Shown in pieces: positions 12,701 through 21,444 of a stretch of DNA of 64,000 bases. Positions within the stretch are counted from its first letter, which is position 1, and every line of letters begins with the position of its first letter. The position numbers and the translations under genes are program-made. The notes under the pieces were generated by a model that saw nothing but the letters and a program-made list of their open reading frames with translations, was not told where the DNA came from and made no database searches. This DNA is from Liolophura sinensis (Eukaryota > Mollusca > Polyplacophora > Chitonida > Chitonidae), in NCBI RefSeq assembly GCF_032854445.1, contig NC_088297.1, positions 22,953,127-23,017,126 of the forward strand, in the 5' to 3' direction.

Positions 12701-15700
12701 CAGCTTTTCCAGCAGATTTGACCACCGATAGTAACCAAGTCAGGTACATCAGCTTGCTAAACACACTATTCTTACAAACCATTTCTACCTTGCCACTTTT
12801 GCTATTCCTCCTGACAATCAAAGTTTACATGTATGCAAGAACAACTTCTGAATTTCACTGAACATAACAAAAGTAAAAATATGTAACATGCACATGTATC
12901 AAAAGTCAAAATTTAACAGGAACTAAATTGTTGGTGTCAATCACATTACTTGGCTGGTAGAAACGGCATTCTGCTTATGGTATTTTCATATTCACTGACG
13001 CTTTGAATAAAGCAAAAATTTACACGTATAAAAAGGAGAGCACAAACTCTCTTTATAGGCTTAGGTTGAAGTGAATAAGCCAGTGCTTCCCGCAGAATGC
13101 CTTTCCTTATTATCAATTCCCTTATTTAAAACAATTATTTGTGTCTTTACTGGCCGGGAGAAAACTGTAATGAGACAAAAAAAAAAACCATGCAAAGTTA
13201 ATGGGGTCTGCAACATGCCAATGGCAGCTCGTGCTATTACTAACCTAGCATGAATAAATAATTTAGTCACAGAAATTTTCCTGCATTTTGATTAAAAGAG
13301 TTTAAGAGTTATTAATAAGGATTTACGGATTTGATTATTGTCTCCCACTAATCTAAGGAACATAAATGTACAACTCATAAGACCTATCGAGTTTGTGTTC
13401 AAAGTGGAGGAAACCTGGAAGTGCCCATAGAAAACAATGTAGCGGGAGAGTAACTTCCCTTCCATACAGCAGAGTGATGTCCCCTTTATCATCTGAGGGA
13501 TTTATGGCATTTGATTGGAATAACTTCCACTGCTGTGTACATCTGATCAGTGGCCTTACATGCATGTACCATAACACAACCTGACAACATCACTGCACAG
13601 AGGACATTAATTGAAAGCTGCACAAGTCAGTCTCAGACATTTACAATTAAATATGTACTGATGTGACTGGTGGTTAATGGTGAACTGAAATCTCTTGTCA
13701 ATAAATCAACATTGCTGTCAAGATGATCAAACAGGAGCAAAACTGTAACAAAATAGAGCATCATTCCAAAAAAAAGGTGTTGGATGCATGCTAATCATCC
13801 GAGCAGGGTTAAAGAGAAGGTGGTGGGGTATAAACAAAGTCCACAAAACATAAAATACTTGGAGAGGTCACTCCACTGGTAACATTATGGCTGTTGGCAT
13901 CAGCTGTAGTCGTGACATTCTGAGATCTGGTCAGAGTGTTATTTGTGCCTAAAAATTCATCAATATATCCATCAGAATAAATGTTAAAAATTAACTAATA
14001 AAGAGAACAAAAAGAAAAGAAAAACATTAAGACCAATTATTTAAAAAAAAAAACAATAATAAAAGGAACACATCTTGCTAATGATTCTAGTCACTTTTAA
14101 AACACAATGAATAAATTGTCCAACTTGCAGAGAAATATATTTTAATTTTATACAGTTAATACAATAAAAAAAATATAAAAGTGGAGACAACTCTCATGGA
14201 CACAGTGTACAAAATTCTACGTCATTGGAATAGACTTACAAGTGCAAACAAAAGGCACATTGCACTAAGTCACTAACCCATAATCTGACAGTGCTGATAG
14301 CTAAACCACTCGATCATGTACACTCTGGAACAGAGAGTCAGTAATATGATTTTGTGAGCTACATGTAAACAAGCCATGACCCACATCTCTAGCAAGTTCT
14401 GACACGCCCCGATTGTACAGTTGGTAGAGTGTCCACTTCGGGAGCGGTAGATCCAGGGTCAATCCTGAGTCGAGTCACATTGGCAACAGGAAAAGTGTAT
14501 ATGTACAAGCAACAGCGGTAAACTTAGCAACCACTCATTGACCCGTATCAGTATAATGGCTCGGGCAAGGCAGCTTACTTGCCTTCAGTCAGGTATCTCA
14601 ATGAAGCAGCTCTAGATAAAAAGAGCAGTGGAAAAACAGCGGCAAACTTAGCACCCAAATTCCTTTACATGTGCAAAATGGTCACTAAGACAGGGTCATG
14701 CCCATTACTGGTCAACAACAATGTACTGTACAGACATGTTCACGTCAATTCTTCAGTGAACTAACTTAATGCTAACTGCTATACTTATATGTAACTCAAA
14801 GTTCAGAGATCCACCACTTCCAAATCTGAGCCAAAAAGAAAAGACTTGTTCGTTCTAATGTCTTTGAAGTCATATGTGATATTATTTATGCCATTAGTGT
14901 TTTGCACTTTTGCGTTTTTCAATTATATTTGGTGCTTTACAGGCTAGCTGACACTAAATCCACAAATGGAATAACTATAAAACTCAAAAACCATCTCTAT
15001 ATCTCATCCGATCTTAAAGTTTTTATTAACTTTCTGTTACACAGGAAAATGGAGGTGATATATAATGTACATGTATCAAGATGCCCCGATTCCAAATACT
15101 TTTTTTATACCTCTGCCTTGGAGGAGGTGAATCTCTTTTCAGTGCACCTGCTTTACCAACTACTTATATGACACATTAGATCTAGGCTCACAAACAAGCA
15201 TGCCAGCAGCGCGATAGTCCTAAAATCAAGGTAATAAAATATACTACATGCAGATTTACTGTGGGAGTTCATTTCTCAACAGTGCCCAATGTCACAAAAC
15301 TGCACAATGAATCTTTGAAAACACATTTTTTGCAGTACATGTAATTCTGCAGTACATGTAAAGCACATTGCCCTATGGCATTACATCCCAAGGGTTTGTT
15401 TGTTTATTTTTTTGCTTTTTAGGGCTTTTTTGTGTGTTTTGGGGATTATTTTTTATTATTTTTCAAAAAAGTCATGACAAAATGGGTACATGAAGATTTG
15501 TGAAAGTGGCTCCAGGATAGCAAGATGAGGTTCCCAAAACACAAATTTTACTACTCCTTGCCACCTTGAGTTTTCCCTTTTTAGATGTCTGAAGAGAATG
15601 TCTCCGCACAGCCTGCAGATTTGTTATCCATGAGGATTTTAACAACACACATGTAGGCCTTGACCAATGAAAATGATGCAATGAAAGCAAATGAATAGAA

Positions 15701-16606
15701 AACAGGTTCACAAAAGAGTTACAACAGGGGAGACAACAAGATACATACCCACTTGGCCTGAGGAGAGGTGAAAAAAGGAAGATTACACAGATAACATAAA
15801 AGCAGATTAACAGGATAAAATGAATGATGATTGAATGGATTTAAATGAATTCAAAGAGTTAAGCCGGCAAGGAAGAAACACCCATCGGCTTACACGAAGA
15901 AATTTTAAGTATCTACATGAAAAGCAGTGCGATGAAGATGTGCACACTTGAACGTGTTTAATATCCATGCATATCTGTGATATTATGTCATGTAATCAGT
16001 ATTACATATTCGATTTATATTTTATTTATACTGATTTCTAATATCAAGGATATGCATATGCACATTACATGCTGCACTTGACAGTAAACCCTTTTCCATG
16101 ACTTACTACTGATTTTAAGAGTTTTGAAAACTAAAAGTGTTTTGAGGTTTGTTTGGAAGGTTTTGAGGTTTGTTTGTCTAAATGACCTAAAATTTCGCCC
16201 ACAAAAGTGTCCTCTAAGAGGCAAATAAATGTCAGAAAATATATATTTTTGGTGCTGAAACTTACATCTTACAACTTTCATGTTCCAAGCAAACCTCAAA
16301 CACCTTTTCAAAATCAATAGAGCTTTCAGAATGAGGAAAAATTTAGGGTCAATCCTAAATGATATCCTAATGGAAAAATGTGAATTTCGAAACCAAAATT
16401 AATATTTTACGTCCTCTTTTGCCTCATCACATGTGTGACAATCCATGCTGGTTGTGTGAGATCAGACGGTAGATTGATGTACTTACTCTGTGCAGCGCAG
16501 TTGGCCACAAGGCAGACAGCTATCACTAACACACCCCTCAACATCCTGGAATCTGTCCTCTATCCTGTGCTGAAGTCACACCCTAATCCTCCTGAATTCT
16601 GACCAC
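679..16606 (-). CDS. L1CAM/neuroglian-like Ig adhesion receptor, Ig-only, 3' end off window (gene span)
   Basis: This span covers 14 coding exons on the minus strand, about 624 codons so far. The domain order is signal peptide (residues 1-19), short linker (20-52), Ig1 (53-147), Ig2 (148-250), Ig3 (251-347), Ig4 (348-443), Ig5-like (444-557), membrane helix (about 565-588) and cytoplasmic tail (589-624+). Family signatures seen are YQCFASNSHG in Ig1, GDLHFISVE in Ig2, LGKTLTLQCIPDGYPLPKIEW and ISNVTEAD in Ig3, NSIGYQLADAFLNV in Ig4, and RNRGGTYP just after the membrane. L1-family proteins are homophilic or heterophilic cell adhesion molecules, mainly of neurons and epithelia, whose tails bind the membrane skeleton. 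Usual members have six Ig and four to five fibronectin III domains; the fibronectin part is absent here. The cytoplasmic ankyrin-binding motif would lie beyond position 1. All introns are GT-AG. The exon E to exon F junction encodes UAG if the nearest acceptor is used. Confidence 0.88.
1086..1218. repeat. 19-bp tandem repeat, 7 units
   Basis: Seven 19-bp units of the type accatcatcatgatcaagt with scattered substitutions, in the intron between exons M and N. Confidence 0.85.
1271..1866. repeat. 26-bp minisatellite, about 23 units
   Basis: Units are ggctactatccggaaactttactgca with two irregular junctions (near 1630 and 1770) and decayed units out to about 1921. Several frames stay open for 130-200 codons only because of the repetition; I do not call them coding. 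On the gene strand the unit holds CCTGCAGTAAAGT, faintly like the exon M donor CCCTGGTAAGT. Confidence 0.9.
1990..2112 (-). CDS. Exon M: transmembrane segment and membrane-proximal tail
   Basis: A 123-nt exon, phase 1 to phase 1, from acceptor CTCTCTTTCAG to donor CCCTG|GTAAGT. After AEAAMELWW comes a 20-residue Ile/Val/Leu/Ala helix ending in ICCLLY, then YRNRGGTYP. The RNRGG-x-Y motif just inside the membrane is a hallmark of neuroglian and its relatives, and the two cysteines at the inner face are possible acylation sites. This exon ties the Ig exons to a type I membrane protein. Confidence 0.93.
2370..2592. mobile_element. MITE-like family D, copy 1
   Basis: It begins taccctatttcttctaagtt and ends aaaattagaagaattgcagt, so the ends are inverted copies of each other. 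The interior (gggacac...tctgctcattt, agaccacctaatgaac, aacatctgtcccaaaa) recurs at 30415-30631 and, reversed, at 50884-51080. It lies in the 0.7-kb intron between exons L and M. Confidence 0.7.
2815..3156 (-). CDS. Exon L: fifth Ig-like domain, missing the first cysteine
   Basis: A single 342-nt exon, phase 1 to phase 1, from acceptor TTCCAATTTCAG to donor GCAA|GTGAGT. It encodes a full Ig-like fold in one piece: VLEVHIMAVADP (B strand), LLTYRWSTVKDG (core Trp), NTLIINATRL, LGNYSCLVSMG (F-strand cysteine), VVVYTHI, then an acidic SSDEEEA stalk. The DP...LTYRW and D-x-LGNYSC pattern resembles Ig6 of L1-family proteins. The B-strand cysteine is replaced, so the usual disulfide cannot form. No fibronectin domain follows. 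Confidence 0.88.
3157..3870. other. Intron K-L remainder, nothing recognised
   Basis: AT-rich intron without an exon-like segment. 3338-3556 resembles family D in reverse in scattered words only, too weakly to call. Confidence 0.5.
3871..4130 (-). repeat. 65-bp x4 tandem duplication of the exon K end and its donor
   Basis: Units start at 3871, 3936, 4001 and 4066 with exact 65-bp spacing and about 90% or better identity. The innermost unit (4066-4130) is the true exon K end plus donor; the other three lie in the intron. All four keep CATAG|GTAAGACATT on the gene strand. Reading past the normal donor, the shifted frame meets TAG exactly at the next copy's donor. Confidence 0.95.
4076..4219 (-). 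CDS. Exon K: second half of Ig4
   Basis: A 144-nt exon, phase 1 to phase 1, from acceptor TTTTCCTTTCAG to donor CATAG|GTAAGA. It encodes TLKLTVSG-like strands (KLTVSGVSKPYDL), IQCNVSNSIGYQ with the second cysteine and a sequon, and ADAFLNVI. The Tyr normally two residues before the cysteine is Ile here. The final 55 bases plus the donor are the innermost of four 65-bp tandem copies (3871-4130). Confidence 0.92.
4333..4540 (-). mobile_element. SINE family 1, 3'-truncated copy
   Basis: It matches other family-1 copies from ggaggaaaccggacaaag through gaggaagccagca to the tRNA-like head (ttgaactcacaacg...attggtgagaggctcctg...cagccacagaggcc). The head is at the right end, so the element lies on the minus strand, like the host gene. 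Confidence 0.8.
4546..6758. other. Intron J-K, mostly unrecognised, with a split family A MITE
   Basis: The 5' half of a family A element lies at 5368-5455 and a matching 3' half at 6583-6699, ending gaaaaggttgaaaaattagggta. The 1.1 kb between them shows no coding pattern. Nothing else is recognised. Confidence 0.5.
6759..6902 (-). CDS. Exon J: first half of Ig4
   Basis: A 144-nt exon, phase 1 to phase 1, from acceptor GCCTTCTTGCAG to donor AGCG|GTGAGA. It encodes SEPIWVEKLKSMIV, GKTVEFKCVARS (first cysteine) and LVQWFQNGKPLS (core Trp). It has the same length and phase as exon K, with which it forms one domain. Confidence 0.92.
7420..7763. repeat. 42-bp minisatellite, about 8 units
   Basis: Units read ctatgattggctatctgtgt + actatgggtgaccactgtaacc, in the intron between exons I and J. 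The period is a multiple of three, so several frames stay open by chance. A short word, gatatgcaaatcg, also occurs twice to its left (7290 and 7400). Confidence 0.92.
8003..8162 (-). repeat. 34-bp x4 duplication of the exon I end and its donor
   Basis: Units begin at 8003, 8037, 8071 and 8129, with a 24-bp spacer before the last. The unit at 8129-8162 is the genuine exon I end. On the gene strand two extra units keep AACT|GTAAGTGATC, and the outermost has AAAT|GCAAGTGC, a GC-type donor. The coding part (GTGGATGTGAA) is preserved in two of the three copies. Confidence 0.9.
8142..8326 (-). CDS. Exon I: second half of Ig3
   Basis: A 185-nt exon, phase 2 to phase 1, from acceptor CTTGCTTTCAG to donor GAAAT|GTAAGT. 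It encodes PLPKIEWARTG, TLEISNVTEADEGTYTCTAV (glycosylation sequon and second cysteine) and NIFVDVK. The last 21 coding bases and the donor form the first unit of a four-copy tandem array that extends into the intron (8003-8162). Confidence 0.93.
8731..8836 (-). CDS. Exon H: first half of Ig3
   Basis: A 106-nt exon, phase 1 to phase 2, from acceptor TGTTTGTTGTAG to donor GGATA|GTAAGT. It encodes DPAVVWFTDRE then LLGKTLTLQCIPDG; the last motif is nearly invariant in Ig3 of the L1 family. The split codon (TA + C) joins exon I to complete GYPLPKIEW. Confidence 0.92.
8837..10664. other. Intron G-H, no feature recognised
   Basis: This 1.8-kb intron has a few CpG-bearing stretches (9000-9080, 9650-9680, 9790-10080) and no repeat seen elsewhere in the window. 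A 24-nt exon-like segment at 9625-9648 was considered and not accepted. Confidence 0.5.
10665..10796 (-). CDS. Exon G: second half of Ig2
   Basis: A 132-nt exon, phase 1 to phase 1, from acceptor TTGTCATTACAG to donor CCCAG|GTATGG. It begins GDLHFISVEMGD, a close match to the Ig2 motif of L1-family proteins, and carries KTYNCSLYNV with the second cysteine and an N-glycosylation sequon on the same strand. It ends FKVNP, the linker to Ig3. Confidence 0.92.
11020..11196 (-). CDS. Exon F: first half of Ig2 (possible longer form from 11229)
   Basis: This exon encodes LLGYKTLPVANIG, then LTCRDQP (first cysteine) and VYDWFIGKSE (core Trp), ending in IVIDQV at donor GTAG|GTCAGT, phase 1. The nearest acceptor (TTTGTTGCAG, exon start 11196, 177 nt) keeps phase, but its AG joins the preceding T as UAG. 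An upstream acceptor (TTTTTTCATTTTTCAG, exon start 11229, 210 nt) keeps the frame open and adds 11 residues before the Glu. Domain identity is secure; the true 5' boundary is not. Confidence 0.85.
11277..11553 (-). mobile_element. SINE family 1, full-length, with target-site duplication
   Basis: In plus orientation: an ATTT-repeat tail, attggtgttttacgccgtac, a central domain (ggaaaccaggcagagccagg, catccgcaggtgg), then a reversed tRNA-like head ending tagcgcactaaccaactgag + ccac. The box-A-like TGGCTCAGTTGGTTAG and the box-B-like ACAGCGACC/TTGATCTCAC region read on the minus strand. The 10-bp duplication ATGGATTTTA flanks it (11267-11276, 11554-11563). It sits in the 0.4-kb intron between exons E and F, about 70 bp from the exon F acceptor. 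Confidence 0.92.
11610..11785 (-). CDS. Exon E: second half of Ig1
   Basis: A 176-nt exon, phase 2 to phase 1, with acceptor TTTGTGTTCCAG. It contains the core Trp (YEWHRNGVKI), the DEGFYQCFASNSHG F-strand signature with the second cysteine, and VVEIQKA at the end. In L1-family proteins this position reads KAEL. The donor is GGCTT|GTAAGT; the final T combined with the nearest downstream acceptor gives a UAG codon (see exon F). Confidence 0.9.
11942..12225 (-). mobile_element. Two SINE family 1 fragments
   Basis: 11942-11990 holds the tail end only (ttatctgattggtgttagac). 12091-12225 holds the tail and central domain (ggtggccagcattatggtga, ccatccgcaggttgctgg) without the tRNA head. Both lie in the intron between exons D and E. 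Confidence 0.75.
12338..12446 (-). CDS. Exon D: first half of Ig1
   Basis: A 109-nt exon between acceptor TTTGTTTTACAG and donor GTAGA|GTAAGT, phase 1 to phase 2. It encodes AEPPKINSG at the domain start and TLDCTADGIPAVE with the B-strand cysteine. The phase-2 break just after C-x-A-x-G-x-P is the usual intron position inside L1-family Ig1. The frame joins exactly to exon E to give AVEYEWHRNG. Confidence 0.9.
12447..13858. other. Intron C-D, no feature recognised
   Basis: AT-rich, no repeat or exon-like sequence identified. Confidence 0.5.
13859..13948 (-). CDS. Exon C: Ser/Thr/Asn-rich N-terminal linker
   Basis: A 90-nt open exon, phase 1 to phase 1, with acceptor GATGAATTTTTAG and a weaker donor CCAA|GTATTT. 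The 30 residues contain about 13 Ser/Thr and three N-glycosylation sequons (NNT, NVT, NVT) and no cysteine. This suggests an extended glycosylated stalk between signal peptide and Ig1. Since both ends are phase 1 it could be a cassette exon. The residue content is unlike random intron, but no homologue is known to me. Confidence 0.62.
14403..14690 (+). mobile_element. SINE family 2, copy 1
   Basis: A tRNA-like head (gattgtacagttggtagagt ... gcggtagatccagggtcaat + cc) resembles A and B boxes. The body (cgtatcagtataatggctcg, gcagcttacttgccttc) is shared with the copy at 62078-62419. The 3' end has diverged; the CACTCACTC tail is not seen. Confidence 0.8.
15749..15757 (-). CDS. Exon B: 9-nt microexon after the signal peptide
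   Basis: Nine bases (GCCAAGTGG) lie between a strong acceptor with a pyrimidine tract (TTTTTTCACCTCTCCTCAG) and a donor GTATGT. Both boundaries are phase 1, so the microexon adds three residues and can be skipped without changing frame. Vertebrate L1 has a short alternatively used exon at the same place, directly after the signal peptide, which makes the call more credible. It rests on splice signals and phase only. Confidence 0.6.
16095..16350. mobile_element. Family C MITE pieces in inverted arrangement
   Basis: 16178-16350 is a reverse-oriented family C copy (taaatgacctaaaatttcgccc ... gaggaaaaatttagggtc). Directly left, 16095-16177 repeats the arm word ttttgaggtttgtttggaag in the other orientation, twice. 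The result is a head-to-head chimera. Confidence 0.6.
16487..16606 (-). CDS. Exon A: end of 5' UTR, start codon and signal peptide
   Basis: The ATG is at 16544-16542 and opens MLRGVLVIAVCLVANCAAQ, a typical signal peptide with a hydrophobic core and an A-X-A-like cleavage region. The 58 coding bases end in phase 1 at the donor CAGA|GTAAGT. Upstream, 16545-16606 is untranslated leader that begins at a TTTGTTTCAG acceptor, so at least one more 5' untranslated exon must lie upstream. I chose this start because it is the only ATG giving a signal peptide joined in phase to the Ig exons. Confidence 0.85.
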
Positions 16607-19600
16607 CTGAAACAAATTCAAAAAATAAACATTTCGGTAAACTGAAAAAAGGCATTTAACAATCTCAATATCCTCATGTAATATTTAAATATCTTATAAA
16701 ACATATTAAAGCCAATGGACTTATATTTTAGAAAATTCTAATCCCGATGTCCTTATCAAAGGCAGCTCCAAATAAATGGAGGAAAGGAAAGAATTTTAAA
16801 CCATATTTCTCTTAAATATTACATGTACATGAATTCTTTTTGCAGAGCAACATTTGCATGTTTAAGCAAGTTGAAAAGTTCAATACCTAAGCTGAGGGAC
16901 ACTTTACATTATTTATCATAGACAACATGACAGTGTAGACTGACATGATCACTGCACTGGCAAGTCTGGCAATTACAGGCCAATTATGATCATCATTCAT
17001 ATGAGTAATACGTGCCGGCGAAACAATTAAGATGAAATAGAGCTATTACACCAACCAAATAACTCTTATTAAATTCACATGTTTTGTGAAATCGGTGTGT
17101 CTAGCTTAAATTACACCATCAAAGCAAATAACTGCACAAAAAGCTTCCGTGTTTGAGGGACAGATTTGCACCCAGGTAGTTTTAATACATGTACCATCAC
17201 CAATTACAAACCCGACCCCTGTCAGCAAAATATGAGTCAACTAAAACATAAAATAAACAAAAACATTCTGAAATGAATACAGTATATTACATTGTCCAGT
17301 GCAATGGCTTATTTCATTATTATTGTCACTTATTTTGAACTATTGATTTAATTCAGTGAGTACAACAGTGGTCTATAAAACCTGATAAACCGAAACAGGG
17401 TCCACTTTCGCAAAACCTTAAAAATACATATATCAATTTTTTTAAAAACTTTTCTAAGAAATATCTATGGCGCCATAATCTAGACAGCACCTTTTACTAA
17501 AAATTAAGAGAAAGTTGATCACATGCAAGTCTGAGGCCCTCAATTCACCAAATATGATCATATGCGACGTTAGAGTGACCTCAAACACAAGTCTGAGGCC
17601 CTCAATTCACCATATAATACATGATGTCCCCTCCTGGAAAAAGTCCATGTATACATGGGAAGCACCTTGGGCTTGGCCATTACCTACTAATAAGGTATCC
17701 ACGGAGAACCTATACACCGCTGAGCCAGTATTTGTATGAACTTTTCATAAGACTGTATTCTGCACACACCCTGATTCTTCAACCTTTTCAATCTCCTCTG
17801 TAACTAATATTTAAAAGATTCTGAAAGAATTATGGGGTGTAGAGAAATAATTCGCAAGGTTTTATAAAGCTTACAAACAAATCATTTTTCGCATCATTTT
17901 GATAATAATTGTATGCGTACATGTAACTTCCACTGAAAAAAGTGCTTTAGTGGTTGAACAGTTTGAAGATTTACAGTATACAATGTGCACAAGTCCTGCC
18001 GCACATGTGGAAGGCAGGGTCACACACATTATGTACGTGTCAGGCAACAGTGTACTTCTCTAGTATAACTAACAATGATGTACCGGTAAATGAGTTATTC
18101 TGCCAACAAACTACTCCATGTAAACCATGATGTGCAAAAACAACAACAGACTTCATATGTAGCTTTTCAAATTCATATTATCAAGAGGGTCAGGTTTGTT
18201 TTGTTTGGCAGTTATGTGATTATTCTGATTTGACAAATGTTTCTTGTTGATTCTGACCATTTGGGGGCCGCAATACAAAACTATGGGCATGTCCAATGTA
18301 CACTGGCTCCCAAAACATACAGTTTATACATGGACAGGTACATGGGTATGCGCATGAGAGTTTGCTTACTCTGATGTTTGTCACATTTATCTTTTCAACA
18401 TTCTACTGAATCAAGGGCTACACTGTACAGCATCTATACATAATATACCAGTATACATGTGTACATAATGGGAGACTCCAGGACGAATCACACAGAAGGT
18501 CCAAATAACTGTAGAATGCATCATTTTTTTCTCTGACGTTGAAGTGCGTGTGTAATGCAAATAAGTTTTAGGAGCACACATACACCGATAATTACATGTA
18601 CCTGAAAATTAAAGAAACAAGAAATGAGTTTACAGCCTTGGATCATCTTGATACAGGCAGGCCCCCATTGTATATATTGATTTTCCAGCATTCAAAAAAT
18701 TTCAGGTAAAATTTGGTACACATGCACATGGATAAAAAAATGCGGAAACACATAATGATGGTATTGATGCCAACACTCAAGCTTTTCTGAGTCAGAAATG
18801 AATCAAACTTCACAAAAACTCCTTAAATGACCCTATACAGGGGAGGAATCAATCAGAATCAAGGATAATATTCCACCGGAAAACTTTCAGGTGAAATACA
18901 GAACCCATGAAAACATGACATGAGCTATTCTCGTTGGACAAAAGTATGCAAAATGTATGCATGTGCACGTAGCTAGTCTGGAGTTAACCGAGTAGTCTTC
19001 AAATGAAATCTACTCAGAAAACGGAATGGCTACCAGCGTTCATATACATGTAGATGGGAATTTACATAAACATTTTGACGTATATCACATGTACCTTTTA
19101 GGTTGCATAAACACGAAGACATAAATAGCTGTCACTGTCACACATGCGAGTGGCGTGCTGACAAACACAAAAGGAAGACAATGTGAGTCTTTCATATGCT
19201 TGGCGACAGGTGACTGGATGCCTTCAGGACTATAACAATTAGAAAATCCAAGACTTTCTGCTGGTAAGGTAAAACTTTCCTTTCAAACGCTGGGTCATGC
19301 AAGGCATGGATTCAGTACGGTAATTAGACAGGAATTTTCTAAAATTCACCTTGATCAAGGCTCTTTGGCAGGGAGTCAAAAGCAAAATTACATGAAGTTT
19401 CTCCGAGATAATTTGCCTTTCACCAATATATGTAATGCGTGATCTACATGTACAGGGAAATCAACCATCAAAAGATCGCCAAATACTGATGGCTTAGTCT
19501 AATTTCCTCCAATCATGATATTCTGATCTTCAATATATGTGTTTTAAATAAAATTTTATTCACAATGGTAATAAAACAATGAAACATAAATTACACAAAA

Positions 19601-20085
19601 TATCGGACTACTGTTACCTGTTCTAAACTACACACCAAAGCCTAATGTGATAACAGCATCATCATTACAGTGAAAATTATAGCCATCATCTAAATCGGAA
19701 TCTGAATTTGGCAATGCTTTTCATCACACATATTCTAACACGCAAATGTACTCTGCACGTACCTGGTGTTCATTAGGTATTTGAAGTGAACACAGATGCC
19801 ACTTACCCAAGCGTTCATGCACTGCGATATATATACAAGGTGAAGTCATAAAAACTAACACCTGATCTGTGTAAACATACAGACATAAACAGGTGTAACT
19901 GATTGTACTATTGTTTACACTACCAGGTTAAGGCAGCCCAGAGGCTGGCATGTGTATTCACAACATCCATATGAGGAATGGGAATGATGCCTACAAATAT
20001 GTATGTTTATGCTTGAGGTTTTACCTGTCACACAATAACAACAGGGAGTCCTTATTAGGCGTTTCCTGTAGCAAGAGATCCATGT
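16607..20085. other. Start of intron 1, no feature recognised
   Basis: AT-rich sequence with many TACATGTA-type words. A direct repeat of caagtctgaggccctcaatt occurs at 17525 and 17590. A donor-like TTGG|GTAAGT on the gene strand near 19806 follows a TATA-like string, but there is no other support for an exon. Confidence 0.5.
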
Positions 20086-20087
20086 CC

Positions 20088-20315
20088 GAGGGGGTTAGCA
20101 AGCCAGCACGGCACAATGATCCAGGAGCCTCACACCAATGGGATCACTGTGAGTTCAGGCTTCCTCTCTGGCCATATGAGGGAAAGTCTGCCAGCGACCG
20201 TTGTGGGTTTCCTCTGGGGCTCTGCTCTGTTTCCTCCGACCATAATGCTGGCCGCCATCATATTTATAAGTAAAATATTCTTGAGTACGACATAAAACAT
20301 CACTCAAATATATAA
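20088..20315 (+). mobile_element. SINE family 1, plus-strand copy
   Basis: A tRNA-like head (caggagcctcacaccaatgg, cactgtgagttcaggc) precedes a shortened body (tgtgggtttcctctggggct, accataatgctggccgcc) and tail (tattcttgagtacgacataa). There is an internal deletion after the head. Confidence 0.8.
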
Positions 20316-20483
20316 AGAAATTATACATATATATACCAGTACCTGTATGTATTATTACAGGTGTGGTATGAGGCTTAATCAGGACAATGCACACTCCAGT
20401 TCTCAAGAAGATGTCCATATACATGTATTCATAGCTTCAAGCAGCCGGGATGTTCGCAAAGAGCAGGAGGTGATATATAACAC

Positions 20484-20745
20484 GGAGCTAAATTGGGGAA
20501 ATGCTGACTTTTAGGTCATTCCTAAAGTACTACACGATACTGAAACTATCATACCTCAAGGCTAGATTCTGATCACTTTCCCAAAAAGACTTTCTTATTC
20601 AATAACTATGTTTTATCATTTTTTATGCTACAATTTTCTTCAATGCCTATCTCACATGGGTTAAATCCACTTTGTTCTCTCATCCAGTACACTAGTCACA
20701 TGATCAAAGAGTATGCTGATGATTGGCTCAGAATAGCTATGACAT
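20484..20745 (+). repeat. Interspersed family E, copy 1
   Basis: Shared with 60985-61250 over about 260 bp: ggagctaaat, attgaaactntcatacctna-like words, caatgcctatct, gggttaaatcca, tttgttctc, catgatcaaagagtatgctg and gatgattggctcaga. No terminal inverted repeat is seen. Confidence 0.65.
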
Positions 20746-21221
20746 GATTGCAAAACTATGAATAAATGTATTTATATGAGATTTAAATGCATTTCATACA
20801 CACACAGGACGGATGTTTATGCCAGATACATCATGTACAGTTTTAAATAAAGCAAGTCTCATTTGGTACTTCCTGCAAAAAGATCATTTCGCACAGACAG
20901 GTCGATGAACCTATATAAGTATACTGTACCTGTCCAGTTAATTAAATCATGGCATTGTGAAGCCTTCAGGTGTAAAATACACAACAGATCAATACTCTCT
21001 AATGCATATATACGCACAGACTACAAGCTGATCACAAATAACACAGACAGCTAGCAATTGGACTTTTCACACCCTCCCACAGCCAATAACATAGACAGTC
21101 CAAGGTTTTGATGCTACATTTGTGTAAGGTAACAGTGTCTGCCTCCCTTGGCACTGTTCAAACTCTCCTTCTAGTACAGTTATCTCTATGCAGGTACATG
21201 TAGTTTCTGTATAGCTTTAGT

Positions 21222-21440
21222 ATACCTTCAATGACCATAAATTCTATCCATGACCAACATCCTCATTTTTAATGATTCTGAGAGTTCTGTTGATTTAGAA
21301 AGGTGTTTTGAGGTTTGCTTGGAAGATGGGATGATATTCTCCGGGAAAAATGTAAAGTTTCAGCATCAAAATTGATATTTCGTAATATTTATTTGCCTAT
21401 AAAAATGCCCTTTTGCGGGCGAAATTTTAGTTCATTTTGA
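21222..21440 (+). mobile_element. MITE-like family C, copy
   Basis: It runs from taccttcaatgaccataaat through gattctgagagttctgttga, gaggtttgcttggaagatgg and gatgatattct to gcgggcgaaattttagttca. Other copies are at 24129, 28271, 30185 and (reversed) 16178. Confidence 0.72.
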
Positions 21441-21444
21441 ATAC

